NCBI RefSeq assembly: GCF_000010525.1
Contig: NC_009937.1
Location: 2,113,501-2,177,500, forward strand
Length of the DNA: 64,000 bases
Direction: 5' to 3'
DNA from: Azorhizobium caulinodans ORS 571
GTDB lineage: Bacteria; Pseudomonadota; Alphaproteobacteria; Rhizobiales; Xanthobacteraceae
Each line of letters begins with the position of its first letter. Within the stretch, counting starts at the first letter, position 1. Of the stretch, positions 53,937-63,174 are shown in pieces. A model generated the notes under the pieces. It saw nothing but the letters and a program-made list of their open reading frames with translations. It was not told the origin of the DNA and searched no databases. A program made the translations under genes and the position numbers.

Positions 53937-54860
53937 GTGTCGCGTATCCATATCGTGGTCTTCGACCGTACGCCCGGCTGGACGATCATGAAGGAGGACA
54001 TTTATGTCAGCCTCTTTCATTGCTTCGCCGCGCTCGGGCATGTGGTGACGATGGACTGCCGCCGGCTTGAGCCGCGCGCGCTCAACATCCTGATCGGCCT
54101 GCAATATCTCTCGCGCGCGGAAGTGGCCGAACTGGCCGCCTCAAGCTACGACTACGCGGTCTTCGACGTCGAGTTCATCGACGACGGCATGGTCAACTAC
54201 AAGCCGGAGACGGCCTGGCTGTTCGGGCCGGAGGGGCGGCCTTTCTTCGATCGCTGCCGCTTCTTCATGTCCTATTTTGCCGACAGCGTGCGGATGATGT
54301 CAGATCTCGGCGTGTTCTCACGCCAGATGACGCCCGGCTATACGCCTGTGCTTGAGACCGGCAGCCGATTGAACGACCGCGACAAGGACATCGACGTCTT
54401 CTTTTTCGGCAATGTGGACGGGCACCGCCGGCCGCTGCTGGCGCAAATCGGAAAGGCCTGCCGCCTCGTCGTGAACACGCCGGCGGATATCACGCCGCTG
54501 TTCCTGCGCAATGCGCGAGCGGACCGCTCCCGCATCATTCTCAGCCTCGGCCGGGCGAGCCCGTTCCACCACATCGGTCCGATGCGGCTCATCGCGATGG
54601 CCCACCTGCGGGCTTTCGTGCTCTCGGAACCGGCGGAACTCCATCAGCCGGAACTCGCCGGCCTTTGCAGCTACTGGGCACACGACCAGGATCCCGTGGA
54701 GGTCATCCGGTTCTGGCTCGATGCCGCAGACCTTCGTCAGACGCGGGCCGAGGCAGCCTATAAGCGGATGCGCGATATCGATCCCCTCGCTCCCCTCGTT
54801 GCGGTGCTCGACGGTGCGGCCGGTGCCGGTCGCCGCCGCATCGCCAACGCGCGCACCTAA
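53937..54860 (+). CDS. Glycosyltransferase-like protein (CgeB-type)
   Basis: A 307-residue protein that starts at GTG 53937 with AGGAG 10 bases before it. RIHIVVFDRTPGWTIMKEDI and VFFFGNVDGHRRPLLAQIG (the usual 'strip of colour' segment of GT-B family 1-like proteins), then ADRSRIILSLGRASPFHHIG and LSEPAELHQPELAG, match the C-terminal half of CgeB/DUF3880-like glycosyltransferases. The nucleotide-sugar binding half is weak and no export signal is visible. Third gene of the modification cluster; confidence in the exact activity is modest. Confidence 0.65.
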   Translation: MSRIHIVVFDRTPGWTIMKEDIYVSLFHCFAALGHVVTMDCRRLEPRALNILIGLQYLSRAEVAELAASSYDYAVFDVEFIDDGMVNYKPETAWLFGPEGRPFFDRCRFFMSYFADSVRMMSDLGVFSRQMTPGYTPVLETGSRLNDRDKDIDVFFFGNVDGHRRPLLAQIGKACRLVVNTPADITPLFLRNARADRSRIILSLGRASPFHHIGPMRLIAMAHLRAFVLSEPAELHQPELAGLCSYWAHDQDPVEVIRFWLDAADLRQTRAEAAYKRMRDIDPLAPLVAVLDGAAGAGRRRIANART

Positions 54861-54939
54861 CCGGAGCGCGCCGGCACCCGCCTCCGGCCCCAGAAGTGAA
54901 GGCCAAGGCTTCGCTTGAACCGCTTGCCTGGATGGCAGC

Positions 54940-55845
54940 TCAGACTGGCGCGCTCAGATCGGCGCCCACGGCCGGATTGGCGCGCCAGATTTCCCGGATC
55001 ACGGCGCTGTGGTCCAAATCGCCGTCGCCGTTGGCGACCAGTGCCTCGAACATGCTGTCGGTGAGCGACAGCATGGGCAAGGATAGCCCCAGATGCGCCG
55101 CATGGGCGAGGGCGGTGCGGGTGTCCTTCAGCTGATATTTCGCTGGCCCGCCGGGCACGAAGTCGCCGGTGGCCATCCGCAAGGCGTGCTGCTTCAGGAT
55201 AGTTGAATCGGCAAAGCCGCCGAGCAGCGCTTCCCGCACCTTCAGAGGATCCGCGCCGCCTTGCCTGGCGAGTGTCATGGCTTCCGCCATCGCGACGAGG
55301 GTTGAGGCCACGATCCCCTGGTTGATGAGCTTGCACAACTGGCCGGTCCCGGCCGGCCCCACATGGACGGCTCGTCCCATGGCCGCCAGCACGGGCGTTA
55401 CCCGCGCCACGGCTTCCGCCGGCCCGCCGGCCATGATGGCAAGACTGCCCGCGATGGCGCCTTTCTCGCCGCCGGAGACCGGAGCATCCACATAAAGGAG
55501 GCCACGTTCGGCGGCGGCACGGGCCTGCGCCTCGGCGGTCTCGACAGGGATGGAACTCATCACCACGAGGGTGGCGCCGGGCGCCATGGCGGAGATCATA
55601 CCGTCAGCGCCCAGCAGGAACTCGTCGCAGACCGGGCCGGAGCTGAGCATGCAGATGACGACCTCTGCGGCCCGGACGGCCTCATGGGCCGTGGGCGCGC
55701 TCCTGACGCCATCCGCTTCAAGGGCGCGCGCCTTGCCGGAAGAGCGGTTCCATGCGGTCACCTCGAAGCCGGCGCGCGCCAGATTGCGGGCCATCGGGCC
55801 GCCCATGATGCCGGTGCCGAGAAAGCCGATCCGTTGGAGCGTCAT
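54940..55845 (-). CDS. NAD(P)-dependent beta-hydroxyacid dehydrogenase (3-hydroxyisobutyrate / tartronate semialdehyde type)
   Basis: A 301-residue dehydrogenase. IGFLGTGIMGGPMARNLARAG is the nucleotide-binding start, VDAPVSGGEKGA (substrate loop) is at 119-130, and catalytic Lys172 is in GQLCKLINQGIV. Substrates in the family include 3-hydroxyisobutyrate, glycerate, gamma-hydroxybutyrate and sugar-acid intermediates. It follows the Abm-domain gene after 5 bases and belongs to the set upstream of which a SAF-domain oxidoreductase and TRAP uptake system lie, so a sugar- or hydroxy-acid substrate is likely. Confidence 0.92.
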   Translation of the reverse strand: MTLQRIGFLGTGIMGGPMARNLARAGFEVTAWNRSSGKARALEADGVRSAPTAHEAVRAAEVVICMLSSGPVCDEFLLGADGMISAMAPGATLVVMSSIPVETAEAQARAAAERGLLYVDAPVSGGEKGAIAGSLAIMAGGPAEAVARVTPVLAAMGRAVHVGPAGTGQLCKLINQGIVASTLVAMAEAMTLARQGGADPLKVREALLGGFADSTILKQHALRMATGDFVPGGPAKYQLKDTRTALAHAAHLGLSLPMLSLTDSMFEALVANGDGDLDHSAVIREIWRANPAVGADLSAPV

Positions 55846-55850
55846 GATCT

Positions 55851-56171
55851 TCAGTTCCCGGCGCCGCTTGTGGCGCGGGCGAGGAAGCGCACCGGCCGTT
55901 CAGCCACGATCAGGGCCGGAAAGCCGTCCCTGAAGCGGGCGAAGTGGGGCGTTTCCAGATGGGCGTCGAAGGCCGCGCGGTCATCGTAGACCTCGTAGAA
56001 GACGACCGTGTCGGCCTCGGCCGCGGAGACGCAGACGTCAAAGGTTCGGCAGCCGGGTTCAGAGGACACGGAGCTGGTGGCGTCGTCATGGGCGAGGGCG
56101 AGGAAGTCGGCCAGGCGGCCCGGCTTGACCTGGAATTCGGCGATCACGACGAAAGGGGAGGGGACGGACAT
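55851..56171 (-). CDS. Antibiotic-biosynthesis-monooxygenase (Abm) domain protein
   Basis: A 106-residue ferredoxin-like fold. VVIAEFQVKPGRLADFLAL and the segment around EPGCRTFDVCVS, followed by VVFYEVYDDRAAFDAHLETPHF, are the Abm/YgiN pattern. Such small proteins act as quinol monooxygenases, mutarotase-like helpers or dimerising accessory proteins in many catabolic operons. It lies immediately before the beta-hydroxyacid dehydrogenase gene. Exact role unknown. Confidence 0.88.
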   Translation of the reverse strand: MSVPSPFVVIAEFQVKPGRLADFLALAHDDATSSVSSEPGCRTFDVCVSAAEADTVVFYEVYDDRAAFDAHLETPHFARFRDGFPALIVAERPVRFLARATSGAGN

Positions 56172-56267
56172 GATGCGTGCGGCTCGCTTGGAAAGAGCAG
56201 GCGCGCTCCGCCGCGCGACCGAAACCGGCGGCGGAGCGCAGAGTGAGACCCGCGTGAGTCTACAGGC

Positions 56268-57629
56268 TCAGGCGGCGGAACGCGCGGCCTTCGGGCGCGC
56301 CGCATCTTCCATCTGCCGGCGCAGGGCCACCACGTCGAGATCGGCTTCCAGTTCCACATCGTCGATGCTGACGATCTGGTCGCGCGCCACCGGGCGCTTC
56401 AGCTTCACATTATGGGCAAGGCCGATGGGCAGACCCCGCAAGGCAAGGCTCTTGCTGGCCGGAATGGCATTGGCCCACACCGCATAGCCGCCTTCACCGT
56501 CGAGCATCTCGCCCGGCTTCAGGTCGCGCTTGGCCGTGGCCACGGCATCGCCGCGGAACTCCTTGGAGCAGCCGGTGGGCTCGTGCCGCAGCACGGCGGA
56601 GAGCACGCTGATGCTGGTCTCAAGGCCGATCATGTGGAACGGCCGCCACATGGAGCCGTACCAGCCCGAGGGGTCGGTCAGGAGGCCATACTGCTTGAAA
56701 CAGGCCTTGGTGTATTCGCTGGTGGCCTTGAAGGTGACGAACACCCCATAGCGGATGTTGTTGAACACCTCGCGGCCGTCGGGCTCCTGGCTTGCGGCGA
56801 TGTCCACGAGGCCCGAGCGCGGCAGGCGCCCGCCGTCGGACACGGGGCGGAAGACGCGGGCGAGATCGTGCAGGCCGGTGGGCGGGAAGGCGAGGCCGTC
56901 GTCGGGGCAGTCGAGCCCCGTGCCGTTGGCCACCGCCGCCATCTCGATGGCCGCCTTGGTGCCGTCGGTGAAGGAGTTGTACATCTTGGGGTTGAAGTCG
57001 CCCTTGGCCACTTCTTCCTCGCTCCAGCCGAAGAAGCCCCACACCGTGTCCGGGGTGGAATAGCGGTAGCGGGGCTCGAAATTCATGCCCTTGCCGGCGG
57101 AGGTGAGCTCGAAGCCGCAGGAGCGGGCCCAGTCCACCAGTTCGCAGATGATGGCCGGCTGGTCGCCATAGGCCATGGAATAGACGACGCCCTTCTGCCG
57201 CGCCCGCTCGGCCAGCAGGGGGCCGCAGAGCACGTCGGCTTCCACATTCACCATCACCACATGCTTGCCGGCGTCGATGGCGGCCAGCGCATGGCGCACG
57301 CCGGCGATGGGATGGCCGGTGGCCTCGATGATGCATTCGACGCCGTCGAAGGCCGCCAGCGCATTTGCGTCATCCAGCACACAGGTCTTGCCGCTCTTGA
57401 AGGCGTCCGCGAGCGAGGTTGCCCCATAACGCTCTTCCGGCCAGCCGACGCGGGCGAGGGAGGCGCGGGCGCGGCCAACGTTGAGGTCGGCGACACCCAC
57501 CACATGCATCCCCTCGATGCGCTGGGCCTGGGCGAGAACCATGGAGCCGAACTTGCCGGCGCCGATCAACCCGACGCGGACGGGCTTTCCGCTGGCGGCG
57601 CGCTGCGCCAGCAAGGCATGGAGATTCAT
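56268..57629 (-). CDS. NAD(P)-dependent oxidoreductase with SAF domain (COG4091 / DRL-like)
   Basis: A 453-residue protein. The Rossmann motif VGLIGAGKFGSMVLAQ begins near residue 18, with a homoserine-dehydrogenase-like fold, the block ECIIEATGHPIAGVRHALA and a VMVNVEADVLCGPLL segment. The C-terminus has a SAF-type module (LKPGEMLDGEGGYAVWANAI). This is the COG4091 group, which includes DRL, the DXP-reductoisomerase-like enzyme of Brucella and relatives. Most other members sit in sugar-acid catabolic clusters, as here, beside a hydroxyacid dehydrogenase, LysR and TRAP genes. A catabolic role is likelier than isoprenoid synthesis, but DRL activity is not excluded. Confidence 0.85.
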   Translation of the reverse strand: MNLHALLAQRAASGKPVRVGLIGAGKFGSMVLAQAQRIEGMHVVGVADLNVGRARASLARVGWPEERYGATSLADAFKSGKTCVLDDANALAAFDGVECIIEATGHPIAGVRHALAAIDAGKHVVMVNVEADVLCGPLLAERARQKGVVYSMAYGDQPAIICELVDWARSCGFELTSAGKGMNFEPRYRYSTPDTVWGFFGWSEEEVAKGDFNPKMYNSFTDGTKAAIEMAAVANGTGLDCPDDGLAFPPTGLHDLARVFRPVSDGGRLPRSGLVDIAASQEPDGREVFNNIRYGVFVTFKATSEYTKACFKQYGLLTDPSGWYGSMWRPFHMIGLETSISVLSAVLRHEPTGCSKEFRGDAVATAKRDLKPGEMLDGEGGYAVWANAIPASKSLALRGLPIGLAHNVKLKRPVARDQIVSIDDVELEADLDVVALRRQMEDAARPKAARSAA

Positions 57630-57779
57630 CGAGCTTCCTCCTCCGATGATCCGTGGCGGCAGGCCGGCGCGTGGGGCGGAAAGGCCCGGCCAGGGATCTT
57701 GCGCGGTCCATGATCTGCGCCGAAGCGCGACCGCGATGGATGCAAGGCTAGAAGCGGGATTTGTGAAGCACTATCCAGA

Positions 57780-57810
57780 AATCTGAACGGATCTGTTAGG
57801 CAAGCTAAAG
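57780..57810. promoter_or_regulatory. LysR-box-like site upstream of the SAF-domain oxidoreductase gene
   Basis: TTAGGCAAGCTAA (57796-57808) has a T-N11-A form with inverted ends TTAG/CTAA and overlaps the LysR stop. AATCTGAA lies nearby (57780-57787). The elements GCTAAAG and AATCTGAA recur at 58727-58753. Position is about 165 bases before the 57629 start. Confidence 0.4.
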
Positions 57811-58707
57811 TGAGGCGTCGCGGGTGGCCAGCCAGTTGTCCCGCTCGCGACGCAGCCAGTCGAAGAACAGCTTCACCTTGCTGTGGCGCAGGTGATCGGG
57901 CGGGCAGGTCGCCCATTGGGTGACAAGAGTGATCCGGGGCGGCTCCGCAATGGGGCAGATGAGGCGTCCATCGTGCTTCTCCGCCCACATCATGAGATCG
58001 CTCTCCAGCGCGATGCCGAGGCCGCCCACGGCGGCGTCGATGGCCATGTGGGTGCGGTCGAAGAACAGGCGGCGCAGCCGCTCAGCGGGCGTTACGCCGG
58101 CGCAGGTGAACCAATAGGGCCATTGAACCTGCGATTTCACCGAATGGATGAGCCGGAAGCGGGGCAAATCCTCCGCCGCGAGGCTGCCCGCAGCGGCGAG
58201 GGCGGGCGAGCAGACGGGGAGGAAACGCTCTTCCACCAGCCCTTCCGCAACGAGGCCCGGCCATTGGCCCGTGCCGTGGCGGATTTCCACATCCACATTC
58301 TCCTTCTGGAAGGCGGTCGGCTCGTTGGTGCCGTCGAGGCGCAGCTCGATCTCGGGATGGGCGTCGATGAAGCCGGCGAGACGCGGCAGCAGCCATTTGG
58401 TGGCAAGGCTCGGCGTCGCCCGCACTGTGAGGGTGGTGACAGACCGGAAGCCGCGGATGCGCTGCGTCGCCTCGGTGATCCGCTCCACCTCGCCACGGAT
58501 CATTTCGAAATAGCGCTCGCCGGCTTCGGTCAGCACGACGTTGCGCCCGGCCTTGCCGATGAGGGCCGTACCGAGGCTGATCTCCAGCGCCTGCACCTGC
58601 TGGCTGACGGCGGAGGGCGTGACGCCCAGTTCATCGGCAGCACGGGTCACGCTGCCCGTACGGGCAACCGCGTGGAAGACACCAATGGCCCGTAAGGGAA
58701 CCTGCAT
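57805..58707 (-). CDS. LysR-family regulator (GcvA-like)
   Basis: A 300-residue regulator. The helix-turn-helix is near the N-terminus (LRAIGVFHAVARTGSVTRAA and ADELGVTPSAVSQQVQALE), and LIGKAGRNVVLTEAGERYFE is the wing/linker region. The C-terminal domain resembles the GcvA/AmpR type. It is divergent from the TRAP genes and upstream of the SAF-domain oxidoreductase gene. It probably controls both sides in response to the imported acid. Sites that may bind it occur on each side of the gene. Confidence 0.92.
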   Translation of the reverse strand: MQVPLRAIGVFHAVARTGSVTRAADELGVTPSAVSQQVQALEISLGTALIGKAGRNVVLTEAGERYFEMIRGEVERITEATQRIRGFRSVTTLTVRATPSLATKWLLPRLAGFIDAHPEIELRLDGTNEPTAFQKENVDVEIRHGTGQWPGLVAEGLVEERFLPVCSPALAAAGSLAAEDLPRFRLIHSVKSQVQWPYWFTCAGVTPAERLRRLFFDRTHMAIDAAVGGLGIALESDLMMWAEKHDGRLICPIAEPPRITLVTQWATCPPDHLRHSKVKLFFDWLRRERDNWLATRDASL

Positions 58708-58726
58708 GCGTCAATGATTAAGTCAG

Positions 58727-58753
58727 GCTAAAGAGAAGTGCAAGCAATCTGAA
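58727..58753. promoter_or_regulatory. LysR-box-like site upstream of the TRAP operon
   Basis: GCTAAAG (58727-58733) within a T-N11-A sequence (TAAGTCAGGCTAA, 58719-58731), followed by AATCTGAA (58746-58753). Both elements recur near 57780-57810. It lies next to the LysR start. Confidence 0.4.
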
Positions 58754-58960
58754 TTGTTCTTCACGAACAAGCTTCCTACTGTCGTGCCATCAAGAATGCC
58801 GCCGGACAAACCGGTGTGCCGGAGGACGCGATAAGGAGGATGAGCGGCGCACCCTGCGACCGCCTCTCCCTTTTGAGCGCAGTGGACGCGCGGTACGCCC
58901 GCGCATGACGCCGCAATGCCAACGCCTGCGCCGAACATGGCGAGGCCGGGGAGGACCATC

Positions 58961-60001
58961 ATGGCCGATCACACCAAAGCCGCCTCGAACACGGGCCTGT
59001 CCCGCCGCACGCTGCTCGCCGGCGCGGCGGCCGCCATTCCGCTGGTGGCCATCCGCACCTCGCCGGCACGGGCCGCCGAGTTCAGCTTCAAGGTGGCGAC
59101 GGGCCAGTCCCTGACGCAGCCCATCAATGCCCGCCTCGAGCAGGCCTGCGCGCGCATTCAGGAAGCCTCCGGCGGACGCATGGAGCTCAAGTTCTTTCCC
59201 GCCAGCCAGCTCGGCTCGGACACCGACCTCATCACGCAGGTCCGCTCGGGTGGGATTGAGTTCCTGAACATCGCCGGTTCGGTCATCTCCACTGTCGCGG
59301 CAGGTGCGGCCATCACCAATGTGGGTTTCGCCTTCGCCGATTATGACCATGTCTGGCGCGGCGTGGACGGAGCCGTGGGCACCTATGTGCGGGGGCAGGT
59401 GGAGAAGGCCGGGCTCCTCATCGTGTCCAAGGCGGCGGACAACAGCTTCCGCCAGATCACGTCCTTCTCCAAGCCCATCCGCGTGCCGGCGGATCTCAAG
59501 GGCTATCGCATCCGGGTGCCGGTTTCGCCCATCTTCACCTCCCTCTTTACTTCGCTCGGCGCCAACCCCACCTCCATCAACTTCAACGAGCTCTACACCG
59601 CCCTCCAGACCCGCCTCGTGGACGGGCAGGAGAACGGCCTTGTCGCCATTGATTCCGGCAAGCTCTACGAGGTGCAGAAGTACGTCTCCGAAACCAACCA
59701 CATCTGGGACCCCTTCTGGCTGATGGCGAACCGCCGCGCCTTCTCCCGCCTGCCGGCCGACCTGCAGGAGATCGTCACCCGCGAGTTCGACCGCGCGGCG
59801 ATGGAGCAGCGCGCGGACGTGGTGCGCCTGAATGGCGTGCTGAAGGAACAGCTCCAGACACGCGGCCTCGCGTTCGAGACCGCCGACAAGCCCGCCTTCC
59901 GCAAGGAGCTGAGCGACAACGGCTTCTACAAGACCTGGAAGGACAAGTTCGGTACCGACGCCTGGAAGGCGCTCGAGACCGTGACGGGCGACCTGGCATG
60001 A
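58961..60001 (+). CDS. TRAP transporter substrate-binding protein (DctP)
   Basis: A 346-residue exported protein with a Tat-like signal (SNTGLSRRTLLAGAAAAIPL). The mature part shows the DctP core: EFSFKVATGQSLTQPINARL, GGRMELKFFPASQLGSDTDL and LKGYRIRVPVSPIFTSLF, with the conserved Arg in this last block that clamps a carboxylate. GGGGAGG precedes ATG 58961. The stop overlaps the DctQM start by 4 bases. The ligand is therefore an organic acid; the dehydrogenases nearby suggest a hydroxy or sugar acid. Confidence 0.93.
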   Translation: MADHTKAASNTGLSRRTLLAGAAAAIPLVAIRTSPARAAEFSFKVATGQSLTQPINARLEQACARIQEASGGRMELKFFPASQLGSDTDLITQVRSGGIEFLNIAGSVISTVAAGAAITNVGFAFADYDHVWRGVDGAVGTYVRGQVEKAGLLIVSKAADNSFRQITSFSKPIRVPADLKGYRIRVPVSPIFTSLFTSLGANPTSINFNELYTALQTRLVDGQENGLVAIDSGKLYEVQKYVSETNHIWDPFWLMANRRAFSRLPADLQEIVTREFDRAAMEQRADVVRLNGVLKEQLQTRGLAFETADKPAFRKELSDNGFYKTWKDKFGTDAWKALETVTGDLA

Positions 60002-61869
60002 GCACGGTGTCCCACTCCCAAGACACCGCCTGGGAGGCGGCGGCCCCGGCGTGGGTCGCGGATGCGGAGCGCTGGCTGCGCCGCATCGTCGAAATCCCTG
60101 CCGCCCTGCTGGTGGCCGCCGAGGTGCTTATCCTTTTCGTCGGCATCTGCGCCCGCTCGTTCCACCGTCCGATCATCTGGTCGGACGAGCTGGCCTCCAT
60201 CCTCTTCCTCTGGCTCGGGATGCTGGGGGCGGTGGTCGCCATCCAGCGCGGCGAGCACATGCGCCTCACCTTCCTGGTGAGCATGTTCTCGCGCCGGGCG
60301 CAGGCCTGGTGTGAAACGCTGGCCGTGGGTGGCGTGTTCGTGCTGCTGGGGCTGCTGATGCACGCGGCCTATGACTACACGCTCGATCAGTCCTTTGTGG
60401 AAATGCCGGCCCTCGGCTGGTCCGGCATGGTGCGGGCGCTCGCCGTGCCGGTGGGCTTTACGCTGGCCATCCTGAGCTGCAGCCTGAAGCTGCTCCGCCA
60501 CGGCTGGATGGACGTGATCGGCGTGACCCTTCTGCTGGTGATGATAGCCGCAGGTCTTCATACCGCTGCACCGCTGCTCATGGGCATCGGCAACTGGGCG
60601 CTGCTGGTGTTCTTCGTGGGGCTGCTGGGCGCGGGCGTTCTGGCGGGCGTGCCCATCGCCTTCACCTTCGCCCTTGCCACCACCGCCTATCTGCTCACCG
60701 TCACCACCACGCCGCTGACCATTGTGGTCGGCCGCATGGACGAGGGCATGAGCGGCCTCATCCTGCTGGCCATCCCGCTCTTCGTCCTGCTGGGCCAACT
60801 GGTCGAGGTCACGGGCATGGCACGGGTCATGGTGGCTTTCCTCGCCTCGCTGCTGGGGCATGTGAAGGCGGGTATGTCCTATGTGCTGCTGGGCGCCATG
60901 CTGCTGGTCTCCGGCATCTCCGGTTCCAAGACCGCCGACATGGCGGCCGTGGCCCCGGTGCTGTTTCCCGAGATGCGCAAGCGCGGGATGAAGGACGGGG
61001 AACTGCTCTCGCTGCTCGCGGCCTCCGGCGCCATGAGCGAGACCATTCCGCCCTCCATCGTGCTCATCGCCATCGCCTCCGTGACCGGCGTCTCCATCGC
61101 TGCGCTGTTCACGGCGGGCATCCTGCCCGCCCTGGTGCTTGCGCTGGTTCTGGCCGTCGTCGCCCGCTACCGGGCGGGCAAGGAAGAGGACCAGAGCGTG
61201 GTGCCCCGTGCGCCCCGCGCGGTGGTGATGAAGACCCTGCTGGTGGCGATCCCTGCGCTGCTGCTGCCCTTCCTCATCCGCACCGCGGTGGTCGAGGGCG
61301 TGGCAACCGCCACCGAGGTCTCCACCATCGGCATTGCCTATTCGCTGGTGCTGGGCCTGCTGGTCTATCGCGGCGGCCTTAGCTGGCGCGGGGCCCTCCC
61401 GATGCTTGCGCGCACCGCCTCGCTCTCCGGCGCCATCCTCTTCATCGTGGGGGCGGCAAGTGCCATGGCCTGGGCGCTCACCCAGTCCGGCTTCTCCCAT
61501 GCTCTGGCTGCCGCCATGGCCGGCGTGCCCGGCGGACAGGTGGGCTTCCTGCTGATCTCGCTGGTGGCTTTCATCGTGCTCGGCAGCCTGCTGGAGGGCA
61601 TTCCCGCCATCGTGCTGTTCGGCCCGCTGCTGTTCCCGATCGCCCGCCAGTTCGGCATCCACGAGGTCCACTACAGCATGGTGGTGATCCTCGCGATGGG
61701 CCTCGGCCTCTTCGCTCCGCCGTTCGGCCTCTGCTACTACGCCGCCTGCATCATTGGCGGGGTGAAGCCGGAAGCCGGGATGCGGCGCATCTGGATCTAT
61801 CTGGGCGCCCTGTTCCTCGGTCTCCTGGCGCTCACCTTCATCCCGTGGTTTTCCATCGGCTTCCTGTAG
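59998..61869 (+). CDS. TRAP transporter fused permease (DctQ-DctM)
   Basis: A 623-residue membrane protein. Residues ~30-170 form the four-helix DctQ part (WSDELASILFLWLGMLGAVV). Residues ~190-623 form the DctM transporter, with VGRMDEGMSGLILLAIPLFV, GSKTADMAAVAPVLFPEMRK and ASGAMSETIPPSIVLI. Fusion of Q and M subunits is frequent in alphaproteobacteria. Coupled to dctP by a 4-base overlap. It uses an ion gradient to import the acid held by DctP. It is convergent with the ThrE-like exporter gene 51 bases on. Confidence 0.93.
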   Translation: MSTVSHSQDTAWEAAAPAWVADAERWLRRIVEIPAALLVAAEVLILFVGICARSFHRPIIWSDELASILFLWLGMLGAVVAIQRGEHMRLTFLVSMFSRRAQAWCETLAVGGVFVLLGLLMHAAYDYTLDQSFVEMPALGWSGMVRALAVPVGFTLAILSCSLKLLRHGWMDVIGVTLLLVMIAAGLHTAAPLLMGIGNWALLVFFVGLLGAGVLAGVPIAFTFALATTAYLLTVTTTPLTIVVGRMDEGMSGLILLAIPLFVLLGQLVEVTGMARVMVAFLASLLGHVKAGMSYVLLGAMLLVSGISGSKTADMAAVAPVLFPEMRKRGMKDGELLSLLAASGAMSETIPPSIVLIAIASVTGVSIAALFTAGILPALVLALVLAVVARYRAGKEEDQSVVPRAPRAVVMKTLLVAIPALLLPFLIRTAVVEGVATATEVSTIGIAYSLVLGLLVYRGGLSWRGALPMLARTASLSGAILFIVGAASAMAWALTQSGFSHALAAAMAGVPGGQVGFLLISLVAFIVLGSLLEGIPAIVLFGPLLFPIARQFGIHEVHYSMVVILAMGLGLFAPPFGLCYYAACIIGGVKPEAGMRRIWIYLGALFLGLLALTFIPWFSIGFL

Positions 61870-61920
61870 GATCCGCAGTCATGGGCCCCATTGCCGTGGG
61901 GTCCATGATCAGGAGGCCTT

Positions 61921-63174
61921 TCAGGTTCGGCGCAGGGGCACTGCGTGCAGCGCCGAGGCCACCAGAAGACCGATGGCAATGGCCGTGGTCAGCACCAGGG
62001 CGCCGATCAGCGCCGAGGCCGTTGCCGTCAGAAGGGCAACGGTGTTCTCCGCACCCGGCCGCATGAGCTGGAGCCCCCCGATCATCGCTCGAAAGGCATA
62101 GGAGCCGGGCACCATCGCGACGACCGCGGGAAAGACAAAGACGGTCCATGGCGCGGCCACGCGGGAGGCGACCTGGGAGGCCATCAGGCCGGCCGCGAAC
62201 GCGCCCAGCAGCGTGCCGAGGGCGATATCCCCGCCAAGCGCCATCACCGTGGTCCGCAGCCCGTGGGCCAGTGCTCCACACAACAGGATGGGCGGAATGG
62301 CGCGCAGCGGCGCCCCGAAGACGAGCGCATAACCGAGTGCGCAGACCGTCGCAAAGAGAACGTCCCAGCCGATCGGCAGGTTCGCGGTCTGTAGCGATAC
62401 CGGGATCGCCGCGCCGCCGATCAGGCTCGCGAGCGACAGTCCCGTCGCGATCGCAAGGACGACGACAATGCCGTTGGCGAGCCGGCCCAGCCCGATCGCC
62501 GCATGCCCCTGAACCAGATCGCGGATGCCGTTGATGAGCGGTACGCCGGGCACGAGGATCATGCCCGCCGCGACAAGAGCCAGCGTCGGATCGTCCCCCG
62601 TCAGCCGCAAGGGCAGAATGGCGCAGGCGCCGCTGGCGCAGGCGGTGAGGGCGGCGACCGCGGCGGGAAGCACGCCGCGGCGGCCCAGCCACAGGCGCAC
62701 GAGCGCATTCACGAGCCCGGCCCCGAAGGCCGCGCCGACCACCGGCCATGCCGCCCCGAACAGCCGCGCCAGCGCTGCGGCCGTGGCCGCGACGGCGAGG
62801 ACGACGATCCAGTCGGGATAGCCGCTCCGGTGTGCCTCGATCTCCGCAAGGCGGGCATCGGCCGCTTCGACATCGAGCCGGCCCGCACCGAGTGCGGTGA
62901 CGACCTCATCCACCGCCACGAGGCGACCGGCATCGATGCCCATCACGCCGAGGGCATGACCCACCCGCGTGCGGTAGGTGCCCTCGGAGGCGATCATCAG
63001 CAGCAGGCGCTCGCTTCCGGTGAAGAACTGGACCTCGATGCCGAGCTGACCGGCGAGCGTCTCGATGCGCTGGTGAACATGCGCACTGTCCGCGCCCGCC
63101 CCCAGAAGGAGGCGGGCGATCCGCAGCAGGACATGGCCCGTCGCATCGAGGCGCGACGGCGTCATCTCAGGCAT
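61921..63174 (-). CDS. Threonine/serine exporter (ThrE family, fused ThrE-YjjP/YjjB type)
   Basis: About 417 residues. The N-terminal cytoplasmic domain ([36 protein letters not shown]) and five plus about four hydrophobic helices match the fused ThrE form that combines the ThrE and ThrE_2 domains. Family members export threonine or serine, or succinate in the YjjPB pair. The frame opens with TTG 63186; ATG 63174 is preferred and overlaps the malate:quinone oxidoreductase stop by 8 bases (ATGCCTGA), so the two genes form an operon. Confidence 0.85.
   Translation of the reverse strand: MPEMTPSRLDATGHVLLRIARLLLGAGADSAHVHQRIETLAGQLGIEVQFFTGSERLLLMIASEGTYRTRVGHALGVMGIDAGRLVAVDEVVTALGAGRLDVEAADARLAEIEAHRSGYPDWIVVLAVAATAAALARLFGAAWPVVGAAFGAGLVNALVRLWLGRRGVLPAAVAALTACASGACAILPLRLTGDDPTLALVAAGMILVPGVPLINGIRDLVQGHAAIGLGRLANGIVVVLAIATGLSLASLIGGAAIPVSLQTANLPIGWDVLFATVCALGYALVFGAPLRAIPPILLCGALAHGLRTTVMALGGDIALGTLLGAFAAGLMASQVASRVAAPWTVFVFPAVVAMVPGSYAFRAMIGGLQLMRPGAENTVALLTATASALIGALVLTTAIAIGLLVASALHAVPLRRT

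Noticed and set aside
59926-61671. Minus-strand frame of 581 codons
   Set aside because: Antisense to the DctQM permease; the sequence is His/Gln-rich repeats caused by the hydrophobic codons of the real gene.
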